The translations under genes and the position numbers were made by a program. A stretch of 64,000 bases of DNA from Agromyces sp. G08B096 (lineage in GTDB: Bacteria > Actinomycetota > Actinomycetes > Actinomycetales > Microbacteriaceae), in contig NZ_CP158374.1 in the NCBI RefSeq assembly GCF_040267705.1, forward strand, positions 1,674,001 to 1,738,000. The letters are read 5' to 3'. Below the pieces are notes generated by a model. It saw only the letters and a program-made list of their open reading frames with translations, was not told the DNA's origin and made no database searches. Below are positions 18,915-28,222 of the stretch, in pieces (position 1 is the stretch's first letter; every line of letters starts with the position of its first letter).

Positions 18915-19184
18915 GCGCTCGCGCCGCTGTTTCGGGGTGACGCGGAGCCCGCTGCGGGCGAGGCGCCGGACGAGCTCTCTGGGCTCGACCGGCGTCGCCC
19001 CCGCGGCCACGAGCTCGTCGTACCGCTCGACGGGCACGTCGTAGTGGTCGAGATCGAACGAGCGCGGCGGCAACCCGGCCGCCCGCGCGAAGGCGTGCAG
19101 CTCCTCGAGCGAGCGATCGCTCACGAGGTGGCCCCACACCGTGCCGTGCTTCGGCCAGAGCGGCGGGTCGATGAGCACGGTCAT
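18900..19184 (-). CDS. DUF4031 domain protein
   Basis: The 94-residue protein begins MTVLIDPPLWPKHGTVWGHL and contains SFDLDHYDVPVERY, both hallmarks of the DUF4031 family, of unknown function. It is soluble and ends in a basic tail. The ATG at 19184 lies 6 nt after a TAGACT -10 box and has no ribosome site. Its 3' end overlaps the end of rne on the other strand by 15 nt. Confidence 0.87.
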   Translation of the reverse strand: MTVLIDPPLWPKHGTVWGHLVSDRSLEELHAFARAAGLPPRSFDLDHYDVPVERYDELVAAGATPVEPRELVRRLARSGLRVTPKQRRERSGLA

Positions 19185-19190
19185 GTCGCG

Positions 19191-19196
19191 AGTCTA
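19191..19196 (-). promoter_or_regulatory. Predicted -10 box for DUF4031 (leaderless)
   Basis: TAGACT on the minus strand ends 6 nt before the ATG at 19184. Confidence 0.65.
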
Positions 19197-19245
19197 GGCA
19201 GTCGGACCGAGCAGTCGGACCCGCCGACGCGCCGGCGGCGCGCGT

Positions 19246-19274
19246 TTGACCGGCCCCGAAGCATCCGGTAAACT
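19246..19274 (+). promoter_or_regulatory. Strong housekeeping promoter of rplU-rpmA
   Basis: -35 TTGACC (19246-19251), a 17-nt spacer and -10 TAAACT (19269-19274) form the best consensus promoter in the window. It gives a leader of about 130 nt before rplU, which could hold a ribosomal-protein control element; I see no defined structure. Confidence 0.8.
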
Positions 19275-19412
19275 CGACCGTTGGTGCCGCCGCTTATCCC
19301 GGCGCGCACGCACAGTTTTCTGGCAGACGACCCTCCTTCCCGCTGGGGTCTCGCGCAGTGACATCCCCATCAGACAGACGGAGCCCCGGCTCCCCAGAGA
19401 TAGGTACGAGTA

Positions 19413-19721
19413 GTGGTTTACGCAGTAGTGCGCGCCGGCGGCCGGCAGGAGAAGGTCGAGGTCGGCACCATCGTGACGATGGACCGCATCAAGGCCGACA
19501 AGGACGGCAAGGTCCAGCTGACCCCGGTCCTCCTCGTCGACGGCGACAAGATCACCTCCGACGCCAAGTCGCTCGCGAAGGTCACGGTCACGGCTGAGGT
19601 CCTCGGCGACCTCCGCGGCCCGAAGATCGTGATCCAGAAGTTCAAGAACAAGACCGGCTACAAGAAGCGCCAGGGCCACCGTCAGGAGCTCACGCGCGTC
19701 AAGGTCACCGGCATCAAGTAA
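19413..19721 (+). CDS. rplU: Large ribosomal subunit protein bL21
   Basis: bL21 binds 23S rRNA. The 102-residue length is normal. It begins [18 protein letters not shown], has the central [16 protein letters not shown] region, and ends with the basic rRNA-binding stretch [18 protein letters not shown]. The start is GTG at 19413. It is cotranscribed with rpmA 24 nt downstream from the strong promoter at 19246-19274. Confidence 0.98.
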   Translation: MVYAVVRAGGRQEKVEVGTIVTMDRIKADKDGKVQLTPVLLVDGDKITSDAKSLAKVTVTAEVLGDLRGPKIVIQKFKNKTGYKKRQGHRQELTRVKVTGIK

Positions 19722-19745
19722 CGCGGCTCGCAAGGAGAGACTGAC

Positions 19746-20003
19746 ATGGCACACAAAAAGGGAGCGAGCTCCACTCGCAACGGTCGTGACTCGAACGCCC
19801 AGCGCCTCGGCGTGAAGCGCTTCGGCGGCCAGGTCGTCAAGGCCGGCGAGATCCTCGTCCGCCAGCGCGGCACCCACTTCCACCCGGGTGCGGGTGTCGG
19901 TCGCGGTGGCGACGACACGCTGTTCGCGCTCGAGGCCGGCGCGGTCGAGTTCGGCGCCAAGGGCGGCCGCAAGGTCGTCAACATCGTGACGGTCGGCGAA
20001 TAG
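19746..20003 (+). CDS. rpmA: Large ribosomal subunit protein bL27
   Basis: bL27 places its N-terminus near the peptidyl transferase centre. The 85 residues begin [16 protein letters not shown], the family N-terminus with no Firmicutes-type cleavable extension, followed by [29 protein letters not shown] precedes the ATG. A strong hairpin terminator lies 16 nt after the stop, so obgE is at least partly insulated. Confidence 0.98.
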   Translation: MAHKKGASSTRNGRDSNAQRLGVKRFGGQVVKAGEILVRQRGTHFHPGAGVGRGGDDTLFALEAGAVEFGAKGGRKVVNIVTVGE

Positions 20004-20019
20004 CCGATCGATCGATCTC

Positions 20020-20047
20020 GTGAGGGCGGGCTTCGGCTCGCCCTCAC
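20020..20047 (+). terminator. Intrinsic terminator after rpmA
   Basis: A 12-bp GC stem (GTGAGGGCGGGC against GCTCGCCCTCAC, one G-T wobble) is capped by a TTCG tetraloop (20032-20035). A T-containing tail, GTGTTTCT, follows. Confidence 0.85.
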
Positions 20048-20083
20048 GTGTTTCTGCAGAGGTACGAGAGGGGAGGGCACGGC

Positions 20084-21604
20084 ATGGTCAGCTTCGTCGA
20101 TGAGGTCCGGTTGTTCGTCAAGGCCGGGCACGGAGGCAACGGCTGCGTGTCGGTGCGCCGCGAGAAGTTCAAGCCGCTCGCCGGCCCCGACGGCGGCAAC
20201 GGGGGCGACGGCGGCGACATCGTGCTCGTCGCCGACCCGCAGGTCACCACGCTCCTCGCGTACCACGGTCGCCCGCACCGCACGTCGCCGAACGGCCAGC
20301 CCGGCATGGGCGATAACCGTTCGGGCTCGACCGGTGAGGACGTCGAGCTGCCGGTGCCGGTCGGCACGGTCGTGAAGGACGAGCAGGGCAACGAGCTCGC
20401 CGACCTCACCGAACCCGGCATGCGGTTCATCGTCGCTCCCGGCGGACAGGGCGGTCTCGGCAACGCCGCGCTCGCCTCCACCAAGCGGAAGGCCCCCGGC
20501 TTCGCGCTGCTCGGCACTCCCGGGTTCGAGGGCGAGGTGACGCTCGAGCTGAAGACCATCGCCGACGTCGCCCTCGTCGGATTCCCGTCCGCCGGCAAGT
20601 CGAGCCTCATCGCGGCCATGTCCGCCGCACGCCCGAAGATCGCGGACTACCCGTTCACGACCCTGCACCCGAACCTCGGCGTCGTCGAAGCGGGGGAGCA
20701 CCGGTTCACCGTCGCCGACGTGCCGGGGCTCATCGAGGGCGCGAGCGAGGGCAAGGGGCTCGGGCTCGAGTTCCTCCGACACGTCGAGCGGTGCTCGGCG
20801 CTGCTGCACGTGCTCGACTGCGCGACGCTCGAGCCCGGGCGCGACCCGATCAGCGACCTCGACGTGATCCTCGCCGAGCTCGCCGCGTACCCCGTGCCCG
20901 ACGGGCAGGTCCCGCTGCTCGACCGCCCGCAGCTGGTCGCGCTGAACAAGATCGACGTGCCAGAGGCGCGCGAGCTCGCCGACTTCGTGAAGCCCGAACT
21001 CGAGGCGCGCGGCTACCGGGTGTTCGAGATCTCGACCGTGAGCCACGAGGGCCTGCGCCCGCTCGGCTTCGCGCTCGGCGAGATCGTCGACGAGGCGCGA
21101 CGCGACGCGGCAGCCGCGCCGGCAGGCCCGCGGATCATCATGCGCCCGCGACCGGTCGACGAGCAGGACTTCGTGGTGCGCGCCGAGGGCGGCAGCTACG
21201 GCACCATCTACCGCGTGCTGGGCGGCAAGCCCGAACGCTGGGTCGCGCAGACCGACTTCACGAACGACGAGGCCGTCGGCTACCTCGCCGACCGTCTCGC
21301 CCGCCTCGGCGTCGAGGACGAGCTCGTGCGCGCCGGCGCCGTCGCCGGTTCCACCGTGGTGATCGGCCCGGGGTCGGGCGTCGTCTTCGACTGGGAGCCG
21401 ACGCTCACCTCGACCGCCGAGCTGATCACGGCACCCCGCGGCGCCGACGTGCGCCTCGACGACAACCGGCGCGCCACGCGCGCCGAGCGCAAGCAGGAGT
21501 ACCACGAGCGGATGGACGCCAAGGCCGAGGCGCGCGCCGAACTGCGGCGCGAGCGCGAGGCCGGCATCTGGTCCTCCGATGACGAGGAGGAGACCGAGCA
21601 GTGA
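20084..21604 (+). CDS. obgE: GTPase Obg/CgtA
   Basis: Obg is an essential GTPase linked to 50S ribosome assembly and stress. The 506 residues show the Gly-rich Obg fold (1-158), the G domain with G1 GFPSAGKSS (166-174), G3 DVPGLIEG and G4 NKID, and a C-terminal OCT domain (about 355-430) followed by a charged tail. The ATG at 20084 (MVSFVDEV) is preferred over an in-frame ATG 36 nt upstream because GAGAGGGGAGG lies just before it. The stop overlaps the proB GTG. Confidence 0.96.
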   Translation: MVSFVDEVRLFVKAGHGGNGCVSVRREKFKPLAGPDGGNGGDGGDIVLVADPQVTTLLAYHGRPHRTSPNGQPGMGDNRSGSTGEDVELPVPVGTVVKDEQGNELADLTEPGMRFIVAPGGQGGLGNAALASTKRKAPGFALLGTPGFEGEVTLELKTIADVALVGFPSAGKSSLIAAMSAARPKIADYPFTTLHPNLGVVEAGEHRFTVADVPGLIEGASEGKGLGLEFLRHVERCSALLHVLDCATLEPGRDPISDLDVILAELAAYPVPDGQVPLLDRPQLVALNKIDVPEARELADFVKPELEARGYRVFEISTVSHEGLRPLGFALGEIVDEARRDAAAAPAGPRIIMRPRPVDEQDFVVRAEGGSYGTIYRVLGGKPERWVAQTDFTNDEAVGYLADRLARLGVEDELVRAGAVAGSTVVIGPGSGVVFDWEPTLTSTAELITAPRGADVRLDDNRRATRAERKQEYHERMDAKAEARAELRREREAGIWSSDDEEETEQ

Positions 21605-22419
21605 CCCCGCTCCGGCGTGCAGACATCCCCACCGCGACGCGCGTCGTCGTGAAGGTCGGCTCTTCGTCGATCAGCGGTGAGCAGGCCGGCCAGATCGGCC
21701 CGCTCGTGGATGCGCTCGCGGCCGCGCACGAGCGGGGCGCCGAGGTCGTCCTCGTCTCCTCGGGTGCGATCGCCACCGGCATCCCGTATCTGCGCCTCGA
21801 CGGCCGCCCGGCCGACCTCGCCACGCAGCAGGCGGCGGCATCCGTCGGCCAGAACGTGCTCATGTACCGCTATCAGGACTCCCTCGACCGGTACGGCATC
21901 GTGGCCGGCCAGGTGCTGCTCACCGCCGGCGACCTCGAGAACGCCACGCACCGCTCGAACGCGCAGCGCGCGATGGAGCGCCTGCTCGGCCTGCGGATCC
22001 TGCCGATCGTGAACGAGAACGACACGGTCGCCACGCACGAGATCCGGTTCGGCGACAACGACCGGCTCGCGGCCCTCGTGGCCGAGCTCATCGGGGCCGA
22101 GCTGCTCGTGCTGCTCTCCGACGTCGACGCCCTCTACACCAAGCCGCCGCATCTGCCGGGTGCCGAGCGCATCGAGACGGTCGCCTACGGCGACGCGCTC
22201 GAGGGCGTCGAGATCGGGTCCGCGGGACGCGCCGGCGTCGGCACAGGCGGCGCTGAGACGAAGGTGTCGGCCGCACGCATCGCCGCCGCTGCAGGCACCG
22301 GTGTGCTCATCACGGCGACGGCGCTCGTCGCCGACGCTCTGGCGGGGCGTGAGATCGGCACCTGGTTCGAGCCGTCGACCGGGCGTCACACGGGCGAGGG
22401 GCACCGCGCGCTCTCCTAA
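21601..22419 (+). CDS. proB: Glutamate 5-kinase
   Basis: ProB phosphorylates glutamate in the first step of proline synthesis and is the usual point of proline feedback inhibition. The 272-residue protein has the amino-acid kinase fold ([42 protein letters not shown]). It lacks the C-terminal PUA domain of E. coli ProB. The GTG start overlaps the obgE stop (GTGA). Its TAA stop forms the beginning of the -10 box of proA. Confidence 0.94.
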   Translation: MTPLRRADIPTATRVVVKVGSSSISGEQAGQIGPLVDALAAAHERGAEVVLVSSGAIATGIPYLRLDGRPADLATQQAAASVGQNVLMYRYQDSLDRYGIVAGQVLLTAGDLENATHRSNAQRAMERLLGLRILPIVNENDTVATHEIRFGDNDRLAALVAELIGAELLVLLSDVDALYTKPPHLPGAERIETVAYGDALEGVEIGSAGRAGVGTGGAETKVSAARIAAAAGTGVLITATALVADALAGREIGTWFEPSTGRHTGEGHRALS

Positions 22420-22422
22420 GCT
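22417..22422 (+). promoter_or_regulatory. Predicted -10 box for proA, overlapping the proB stop
   Basis: TAAGCT begins with the proB TAA stop and ends 6 nt before the proA ATG at 22429, giving a probable leaderless transcript. Confidence 0.5.
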
Positions 22423-22428
22423 GGAGCC

Positions 22429-23694
22429 ATGGTGCACGCCGACCTCGCCCACGTCCTCGATGCGCGGCTCGCCGCTGCGAAAGAGGCCTCCCGCCGACTC
22501 GCCGTCGCCACGACGGCCGAAAAGGATGCCGCGCTCGGCCACGTCGCCCGGCTGCTGCGCGACCGGGCCGCCGAGGTGGTCGCCGCGAACGCCGACGACC
22601 TCGCCGCCGGACGCGAAGCGGGGCTCTCCTCCGGCCTGCTCGACCGGCTGCGACTCGACGAGGTCCGCATCGACGCCCTCGCCGCCGCCGTGCTCGACGT
22701 GGTCGCGCTCGACGACCCCGTCGGCGAGACCGTCTCAGGCCGATCGCTGCCGAGCGGGGTCCGGATCGATCAGGTGCGCGTCCCCCTCGGCGTCGTGGGC
22801 GCGATCTACGAGGCGCGGCCCAACGTCACCGTCGACATCGCCGCGCTGGCGCTGAAGAGCGGCAACGCCGTGGTCCTCCGCGGCGGCACCGCCGCCGAGC
22901 GGACGAACGCGGTCCTCGTCGACGTGCTCCGTTCCGCGTACGACGCGGCAGGGCTGCCCGCCGACGCGGTCCAGACCGTCGACGACTACGGCCGCGACGG
23001 CGCGCGTCATCTCATGCAGGCACGCGACTACGTCGACGTGCTCATCCCGCGCGGCAGCGCCGGACTCATCCGCGCCGTCGTCGAGGAGGCCAAGGTGCCC
23101 GTCATCGAGACCGGCGCGGGCGTCGTGCACATGTTCCTCGACGAGAGCGCCCGTGAAGACTGGGCGGTCGAGCTGGTGCACAACGCCAAGGTGCAGCGGC
23201 CCAGCGTCTGCAACGCGCTCGAGACGCTCCTCGTGCACCGGGCGGCCGCCGAGCGGCTCCTGCCCGCCGTGCTCGACCGGCTCGAGGCATCCGGGGTCAC
23301 GGTCCACGCCGACGAGCGTGTGCGCGCATTCCGGCCCGAGGCGACGCCGGTCACGGAGGAGGACTGGGCGACCGAGCACATGAGCCTCGATCTGTCGGTC
23401 GGCATCGTCGACTCGCTCGACGACGCGCTCGCGCACATTCGCCGCTACTCGACGAAGCACACCGAGGCGATCGTGACGAACGACCTCGGCAACGCCGAGC
23501 GCTTCCTGAACGAGGTCGACGCCGCCGCGGTGATGGTGAACGCCTCGACGCGATTCACCGACGGCGCCGAATTCGGCTTCGGCGCAGAGGTCGGCATCTC
23601 GACGCAGAAGCTGCACGCGCGGGGGCCGATGGGGCTGCCCGAGCTGACCAGCACGAAGTGGATCGTGCGCGGCGCCGGCCACGTCCGCGCATGA
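22429..23694 (+). CDS. proA: Gamma-glutamyl phosphate reductase
   Basis: ProA reduces gamma-glutamyl phosphate with NADPH to glutamate semialdehyde, the second proline step. The 421 residues form an aldehyde-dehydrogenase fold. The catalytic Cys lies in KVQRPSVCNALETLL near residue 261, with GAIYEARPNVT and the C-terminal TKWIVRG also typical. It follows proB by 9 nt. The ATG has no clear ribosome site and sits 6 nt after a TAAGCT box. Confidence 0.96.
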   Translation: MVHADLAHVLDARLAAAKEASRRLAVATTAEKDAALGHVARLLRDRAAEVVAANADDLAAGREAGLSSGLLDRLRLDEVRIDALAAAVLDVVALDDPVGETVSGRSLPSGVRIDQVRVPLGVVGAIYEARPNVTVDIAALALKSGNAVVLRGGTAAERTNAVLVDVLRSAYDAAGLPADAVQTVDDYGRDGARHLMQARDYVDVLIPRGSAGLIRAVVEEAKVPVIETGAGVVHMFLDESAREDWAVELVHNAKVQRPSVCNALETLLVHRAAAERLLPAVLDRLEASGVTVHADERVRAFRPEATPVTEEDWATEHMSLDLSVGIVDSLDDALAHIRRYSTKHTEAIVTNDLGNAERFLNEVDAAAVMVNASTRFTDGAEFGFGAEVGISTQKLHARGPMGLPELTSTKWIVRGAGHVRA

Positions 23695-23700
23695 CCTCGC

Positions 23701-23706
23701 TAGACT
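23701..23706 (+). promoter_or_regulatory. Predicted -10 box upstream of the 70-aa membrane protein
   Basis: TAGACT lies 55 nt before the ATG at 23762, with a ribosome site AAAGGAA close to the start. No -35 is evident. Confidence 0.45.
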
Positions 23707-23761
23707 GTCCGTTGCGCGCCGAGAGCACGAGTCCGGCGCGAGAACCGAAAGGAACGGCCGA

Positions 23762-23974
23762 ATGAGCCTGGTGACCGCTGTCCTCGCATCGACTGAGACG
23801 GTGAACGCGCGCGAGCTGCCGATGGAGCCGTTCCTCTACGGTCTCGTGGCCGCCGTCATCTTCGCGGTGCTCGGCTTCGTCACCTACTCGTACCGCGACG
23901 TCGCCAACCGGCACCGGTTCAAGGCGGAGGCGTACGCCGCGCGCCACGGCGAGGACGAGCACGCGGGCCACTGA
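23762..23974 (+). CDS. Small single-pass membrane protein, 70 aa
   Basis: I recognise no named family. The 70-residue protein has one hydrophobic segment (about 23-42, [20 protein letters not shown]) and then a short charged, His-rich cytoplasmic tail ([10 protein letters not shown]). AAAGGAA precedes the ATG. It lies between proA and nadD, with nadD starting 13 nt later, so the two are probably one transcript. The His/Glu/Asp-rich end could bind metal, but that is only inference. Confidence 0.75.
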   Translation: MSLVTAVLASTETVNARELPMEPFLYGLVAAVIFAVLGFVTYSYRDVANRHRFKAEAYAARHGEDEHAGH

Positions 23975-23987
23975 GCCGGCGACCGCG

Positions 23988-24587
23988 ATGACGGGCGATG
24001 ATCGCCGGCCACGGATCGGCGTCATGGGCGGGACGTTCGACCCGATCCATCACGGCCACCTCGTGGCCGCCAGCGAAGTGGCCCAGTCCTTCGGGCTCGA
24101 CGAGGTGATCTTCGTCCCCACCGGGCGCCCCTCGTACAAAGAAGTGGTGACGCCCGCCGAGCACCGGTACCTGATGACCGTGATCGCGACCGCGTCGAAC
24201 CCGCGGTTCACGGTGAGCCGGGTCGACATCGACCGGTCGAAGCCGACCTACACGATCGACACGCTGAACGACATCAGACGCGAACGGCCCGACGCGGAGC
24301 TCTTCTTCATCACCGGCGCCGACGCGGTGGCGCAGATCCTGTCCTGGCGTGATGTGCACGAGCTCTGGGACCTCGCCCACTTCGTGGCTGTGAGTCGCCC
24401 GGGACACGTGCTCAACGTTTCGGGTTTGCCAGAGCAGCACGTAAGCTTGTTGGAGGTTCCGGCACTTGCGATCTCCTCGACCGACTGCCGGAGCAGGGTG
24501 CGCCGGGGTTTCCCGGTGTGGTACTTGGTGCCCGATGGGGTCGTCCAGTACATCTCCAAGCACCATCTCTACCGGAGTGTCGAATGA
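23988..24587 (+). CDS. nadD: Nicotinate-nucleotide adenylyltransferase
   Basis: NadD converts nicotinate mononucleotide and ATP to deamido-NAD. The 199 residues have the nucleotidyltransferase signature [11 protein letters not shown] (14-24), the family motif FITGADA and the C-terminal ISSTDCR (ISSTxxR). Length is standard. The stop overlaps the ATG of the Pro/Gln-rich gene (ATGA), and rsfS follows, the usual nadD-rsfS pairing with one insertion. Confidence 0.95.
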   Translation: MTGDDRRPRIGVMGGTFDPIHHGHLVAASEVAQSFGLDEVIFVPTGRPSYKEVVTPAEHRYLMTVIATASNPRFTVSRVDIDRSKPTYTIDTLNDIRRERPDAELFFITGADAVAQILSWRDVHELWDLAHFVAVSRPGHVLNVSGLPEQHVSLLEVPALAISSTDCRSRVRRGFPVWYLVPDGVVQYISKHHLYRSVE

Positions 24588-25912
24588 CGTCGTCGCAGGA
24601 ACCGCCGCTCACGCGTCGTGAGTTGCGCGAGCGCGAGCGCCTGCGCGAACAGCAGGCCGAGCAGTCGACGCCCGCGGATGCCTCCGCCCCGAAGTTCCCC
24701 GTGAGCCCGGCTCCCGGGCCGCAGTCCGCCCCGCCGGCGTACCCGGGTGCTCCGGCCCCGATGCCCCAGCCGCCTGCGCCGCAGCAGGCTCAGCTTCCGC
24801 AGCAGGCTCCCGTCGGGCGTCCGTCGCCCGCGGCGCAGCCGCTGCCGGTTCCGCAGCAGGCTCAGGCTGCTCCCGCTCAGGTTCCGCAGCAGACGCAGGC
24901 GCCGCAGCAGGGAACGCCCGGGTTCTCGCCGCGTTCGGCAGGTGCTGCGACGACTGCGCATGGGTCGCCGTTCGGCGGGTCCCTGACCGCGGCTCCGCCG
25001 CCGGTCGTGCCGCAGCAGGCGCCGCCTGCGCCCGCCGCGCAGCCCGTGCCCCGGCCGATGCCGCCGCAGCCGCAGGAGCAGCCCGCCTTCGTCCCTCGCG
25101 ACGCGCCGCAGCCGTGGTCGCGACAGGAGGCCCAGGCTCCGCGACCGGCTCCGGTCTCGGACGACGAGGAGACACCCGAGCGCACGCTCACGCGGCGTGA
25201 GCTCCGCGCCTTGATCGACGCCCACCAGGGCGACGCCGACGACGATCTCGGAGATGGTGAGGCGGGCGCGCCCCGCCCGGCGCAGCCCGCGCCGGTCGCC
25301 GCTGCGGCGCCCCAGCAGGTGCGCCCGGCGCCGCAGCCGACCGCGGCGCCGCACGCTCCGGTGCGGGCGCCCGCGCCGCACCAGACGACGGAGGCCGTGC
25401 TCGCCGACCAGCCCGCGGCAGCCGCGAAGCCGGTCGGGCACTGGACCAGCCAGCTCGACTTGCCCGAAGACCGGCCTGAACCCTACGACCAGCTGCTCTC
25501 CCGAGGGGGCGCGGTCTCGCATGGCGTGCCGACGACGACGAACGCGCTGATCCTGCCGAACCTGCCCGACCAGGGTCCGCTCGGCCAGCCGCTGCCTGAC
25601 GGCGGCGAGATCATCGTGACCGGCTCGATCGACCTGCCGCGCAGCTTCGGTGCGACGGGTGCGCACCCGAGCCACATCGACTCGAGCGACGTCGACCGGC
25701 TCTTCGACCAGGTCGAGGACACAGCCGGCACCGGCGCGGCACCCGTCGCGGCCACGCGGGCGATCAGCACGCAGGGCCCCGCGCGTACCATGCTGACGCC
25801 CCCGAAGAAGGAGGGCATGAACGCGCCGCTCGTGCTCGCCGTCACCGCGGGAGTGCTCGCGCTGGGCGTCGTCGCGACGCTCGTCATCGGTGCCGTGCTG
25901 GGGTTGTTCTGA
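24584..25912 (+). CDS. Pro/Gln/Ala-rich protein with one C-terminal membrane segment, 442 aa
   Basis: No named family is recognised. The protein starts with a charged helix ([16 protein letters not shown], about 9-24), continues as about 350 residues of low-complexity Pro/Gln/Ala sequence, and repeats the LTRREL motif near residue 202 ([14 protein letters not shown]). It ends in a single hydrophobic segment (about 417-440) with almost nothing after it, as in tail-anchored proteins. The ATG overlaps the nadD stop, so it is coupled to nadD and precedes rsfS. A cytoplasmic tail-anchored scaffold is one reading. Confidence 0.8.
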   Translation: MTSSQEPPLTRRELRERERLREQQAEQSTPADASAPKFPVSPAPGPQSAPPAYPGAPAPMPQPPAPQQAQLPQQAPVGRPSPAAQPLPVPQQAQAAPAQVPQQTQAPQQGTPGFSPRSAGAATTAHGSPFGGSLTAAPPPVVPQQAPPAPAAQPVPRPMPPQPQEQPAFVPRDAPQPWSRQEAQAPRPAPVSDDEETPERTLTRRELRALIDAHQGDADDDLGDGEAGAPRPAQPAPVAAAAPQQVRPAPQPTAAPHAPVRAPAPHQTTEAVLADQPAAAAKPVGHWTSQLDLPEDRPEPYDQLLSRGGAVSHGVPTTTNALILPNLPDQGPLGQPLPDGGEIIVTGSIDLPRSFGATGAHPSHIDSSDVDRLFDQVEDTAGTGAAPVAATRAISTQGPARTMLTPPKKEGMNAPLVLAVTAGVLALGVVATLVIGAVLGLF

Positions 25913-25994
25913 TGCGCACGCCCCTGATGGGTGCGGCGCCGGGCGCGCGGCATCCATTCCCAGCCTCGACGACCGGATGTCCCGGAAGGACCGC

Positions 25995-26384
25995 ATGACC
26001 GCCACCTCGCACGCCCTCGACCTCACCGCCGTCGCCGCACGCGCGGCCGACGCGAAGGGCGGCGAAGACCTGGTCGCGCTCGACGTGTCGGGACCGATGC
26101 CGTTCGCCGACGTCTTCCTGCTCGTCACCGGAATGAGCGAGCGGAACGTGCTCGCGATCGCCGACGAGGTCGAAGACCGCCTGCTCGAGGCCGGTGCGAA
26201 AGCGGCCCGGCGCGAGGGACGCGAGCACGGCCGTTGGGTGCTGCTCGACTTCGGCGATGTCGTCGTGCACGTGTTCCACCGCGAGGACCGGATGTACTAC
26301 GGGCTCGAACGACTCTGGCTCGACTGCCCCGTGATCGCCGTCGAACCGATGCTCGCAGCCTCCGATTCCGAGGCGCCGCAGTGA
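25995..26384 (+). CDS. rsfS: Ribosome silencing factor RsfS
   Basis: RsfS binds uL14 and blocks subunit joining when nutrients are low. The 129 residues hold the whole DUF143 fold: KGGEDLVALDVSG, ADVFLLVTGMSERNVLAIADEVE, GREHGRWVLLDFGDVVVHVFHREDRMYYGLERLW. The ATG at 25995 is chosen over an upstream ATG because GGAAGGA precedes it. It is the last protein gene before tRNA-Ala. Confidence 0.96.
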   Translation: MTATSHALDLTAVAARAADAKGGEDLVALDVSGPMPFADVFLLVTGMSERNVLAIADEVEDRLLEAGAKAARREGREHGRWVLLDFGDVVVHVFHREDRMYYGLERLWLDCPVIAVEPMLAASDSEAPQ

Positions 26385-26420
26385 GGTCACCTCGATTTCA
26401 TTTCCAGGCCATCGCTGGTG

Positions 26421-26426
26421 TAATCT
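26421..26426 (+). promoter_or_regulatory. Predicted -10 box for tRNA-Ala
   Basis: TAATCT lies 33 nt upstream of the mature tRNA 5' end, in an AT-richer gap after rsfS. The -35 (TTCATT, 26397-26402) is weak. Confidence 0.55.
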
Positions 26427-26459
26427 GAATCCGTTGCCCGCGAGAGCGGGAAACACCAC

Positions 26460-26532
26460 GGGTCTGTGGCGCAGCTGGTAGCGCACCTGCATGGCATGCA
26501 GGGGGTCAGGGGTTCGAGTCCCCTCAGATCCA
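26460..26532 (+). tRNA. tRNA-Ala(GGC)
   Basis: The 73-nt cloverleaf is complete. The acceptor GGGTCTG pairs with CAGATCC and has the G3-U70 wobble, the identity element for alanine. The D-arm is GCGC-AGCTGGTA-GCGC, the anticodon stem CCTGC/GCAGG carries loop ATGGCAT (anticodon GGC, reads GCC), and the T-arm is AGGGG-TTCGAGT-CCCCT. The CCA end is not encoded. Confidence 0.97.
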
Positions 26533-26551
26533 CCCAATTCACTTCCATCAT

Positions 26552-26582
26552 CACCCCCGTGAGCCCAAGGCTCCTGGGGGTG
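26552..26582 (+). terminator. Terminator after tRNA-Ala
   Basis: The outer stem CACCCCC/GGGGGTG and inner stem GAGCC/GGCTC with a CAA loop are followed by a TTG-rich tail. It also faces the leftward gene ending at 26628. Confidence 0.85.
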
Positions 26583-26627
26583 TTGTGGTCTTCGGGCGTG
26601 CGGCCAGCAGCGCCGCGCGCTGGCGCC

Positions 26628-27413
26628 TCAGACCAATGCGAGCGGATCGATGCCCATCGCACGCAGCACCTCGTAGCCCGCGGCGATCGTCACGTACAGC
26701 GCGAGCAGCCCCGCGAACGCCTTCTCCCGCCAGGACCCGGTGTCGCCCAGGATCGGCAGCGCGACGTATCCGTTCACCTGCCAGATGCGGCCGAGTACCG
26801 GCAGGTCGGCGAGGATGGCCGGTGGCCGCGGCACCCACGGCCACCAGAGCCCGGGCAGGCCTCCGGTGGTGAGGACGTCGCCCGCGAGGTGCGCGACGTA
26901 TCCGACGGCCACCGCCCCGGGGAACCACGCGAGCTGCTCGGGCACGACCACGACGATGACGAGGGCGAGCGCCCCACCGGCGAGCCAGGCGGCCGGCCAC
27001 GTACGGACGAGGTCGCGTGCCTTCACCGCGAAGCAGGTGAGCGCCGCCGTGCCGGCCGCGGCGCCGACGGCGATGTCGCCGATGCCGCCGACGGGAACGA
27101 TGACGAGGCTGAGCAGCCAGGCGAGCAGCGTCGCGACCGCCACCCCGATCGGGGAGTGCGCACCGTGGCGATGCCCGCCCGAGAGGGTGCCGATGAGCCC
27201 GGTCGCGACGCGGCCCAGCACCGGCACCGCCTGAGCCACCGTCGCACGGTGGTGGTCGGCGTCGGGGAGGAGGGCGGCGCCGGCGCAGACGACGGCGCCG
27301 GCGAGCACCCCGACGGGGTCGAGCGGTGCGGCGCCGCTCGACAGGATCGGGACGGCACCCGTGATCGCGATCCACGCGGCCGCGCCGCTGATCGCGTGGC
27401 TGGTGCCCATCAT
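26628..27413 (-). CDS. Metal-dependent hydrolase-like membrane protein (YdjM/DUF457 family)
   Basis: The 261-residue protein has about six hydrophobic segments and the polar signatures of the LexA-binding, membrane-associated hydrolase (YdjM/DUF457) family: SHAISGAA at the N-terminus, LLPDADHHRATV, GGHRHGAHSP and AHLAGDVLTTGG. The repeated His/Asp in membrane loops suggests a metal site. The ATG at 27413 has GGAG 7 nt upstream; the next codon is also ATG (27410). Cellular substrate and role are unknown. Confidence 0.8.
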   Translation of the reverse strand: MMGTSHAISGAAAWIAITGAVPILSSGAAPLDPVGVLAGAVVCAGAALLPDADHHRATVAQAVPVLGRVATGLIGTLSGGHRHGAHSPIGVAVATLLAWLLSLVIVPVGGIGDIAVGAAAGTAALTCFAVKARDLVRTWPAAWLAGGALALVIVVVVPEQLAWFPGAVAVGYVAHLAGDVLTTGGLPGLWWPWVPRPPAILADLPVLGRIWQVNGYVALPILGDTGSWREKAFAGLLALYVTIAAGYEVLRAMGIDPLALV

Positions 27414-27658
27414 CGGGCGGCTCCCGTCGGTCGAACGGTGCGGAGGGGACGGACGGTCGCGGGGTGAAGCACGGCGTCGAGCGTATCGGCCACGGACGAC
27501 GTCGATGTCCGCCCGCCACGAGAGCGGACGCGCCCTCGGGTGCGACCCGTTCGCGCGCGGCCGGCGCGGGCCCCTCCGCCGCGCCGCCCGGCCTCCTTGA
27601 CCACCCCCCGGACGCGGCACAGAATGGGGTGGTCCGCCTACGGGGGAGCAGGAGGCTC

Positions 27659-28186
27659 ATGTCCGACGCACCGGTCCGACCGACCACCACCACCGACGAG
27701 ACGACCGTCCTCTTCGAGTCGGCTGCCGACGAGCGGCCGACCGCGCCAGAGGTCGCCGCGCCCGAGCGCGAGGCCGGAACCGGCCGGACGCCGGCGCAGA
27801 AGACCGAGTGGAGCCGCGATCTGCGGTTCATGCTCGTGGTGCTCGCCGCGATCGTCGCGCTCTTCCTCGCGTTCGCGCTGCTCATCGCCTTCAGCCCGAC
27901 GGGTGCGGCGATCAGTGCCCTCGCCGTGATCGCGGCGCCTATCGCGACGATGGTCGCCGCGTACTACGGCATCAGCCTCGCGCTCCGGCAGGTGCGCGAC
28001 GCCCGCGACGCCGCCGAGGCGGCCGAGACGCGCGCCCGGAACGCCGAGGCTAGCGCCCGAGAGTCCGACGCGTGGGCGGCGCAGATGGAGTCGGGCCTTC
28101 GGGTCGCGGTGTCGAAGCTCCGCGGCAGCGGTCAGGACACCCGCGACGTCGAGCGGGCGGCGGGCACGCCCGACGAGTTCTTCTAG
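27659..28186 (+). CDS. Hypothetical membrane protein with C-terminal coiled coil, 175 aa
   Basis: No family is recognised. The N-terminal 55 residues are Thr/Glu-rich and polar. Two adjacent hydrophobic segments follow (about 57-80 and 84-104), then an Ala/Arg/Glu heptad-like helix (RDAAEAAETRARNAEASARESDA shortened form, about 112-140) that should form a coiled coil. GGAGG precedes the ATG. It is divergent from the DUF457 gene and convergent with the dehydrogenase operon, so it is a single-gene unit. Confidence 0.75.
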   Translation: MSDAPVRPTTTTDETTVLFESAADERPTAPEVAAPEREAGTGRTPAQKTEWSRDLRFMLVVLAAIVALFLAFALLIAFSPTGAAISALAVIAAPIATMVAAYYGISLALRQVRDARDAAEAAETRARNAEASARESDAWAAQMESGLRVAVSKLRGSGQDTRDVERAAGTPDEFF

Positions 28187-28222
28187 GCGTCCGGCGTCGC
28201 CCTTCCGCCCAGCGGTCGCGGC

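Noticed and set aside
20001-20019. GATC-rich run (CGATCGATCGATC) after rpmA as a regulatory site
   Set aside because: Short, simple sequence next to a terminator, with no matching site elsewhere that I could see.
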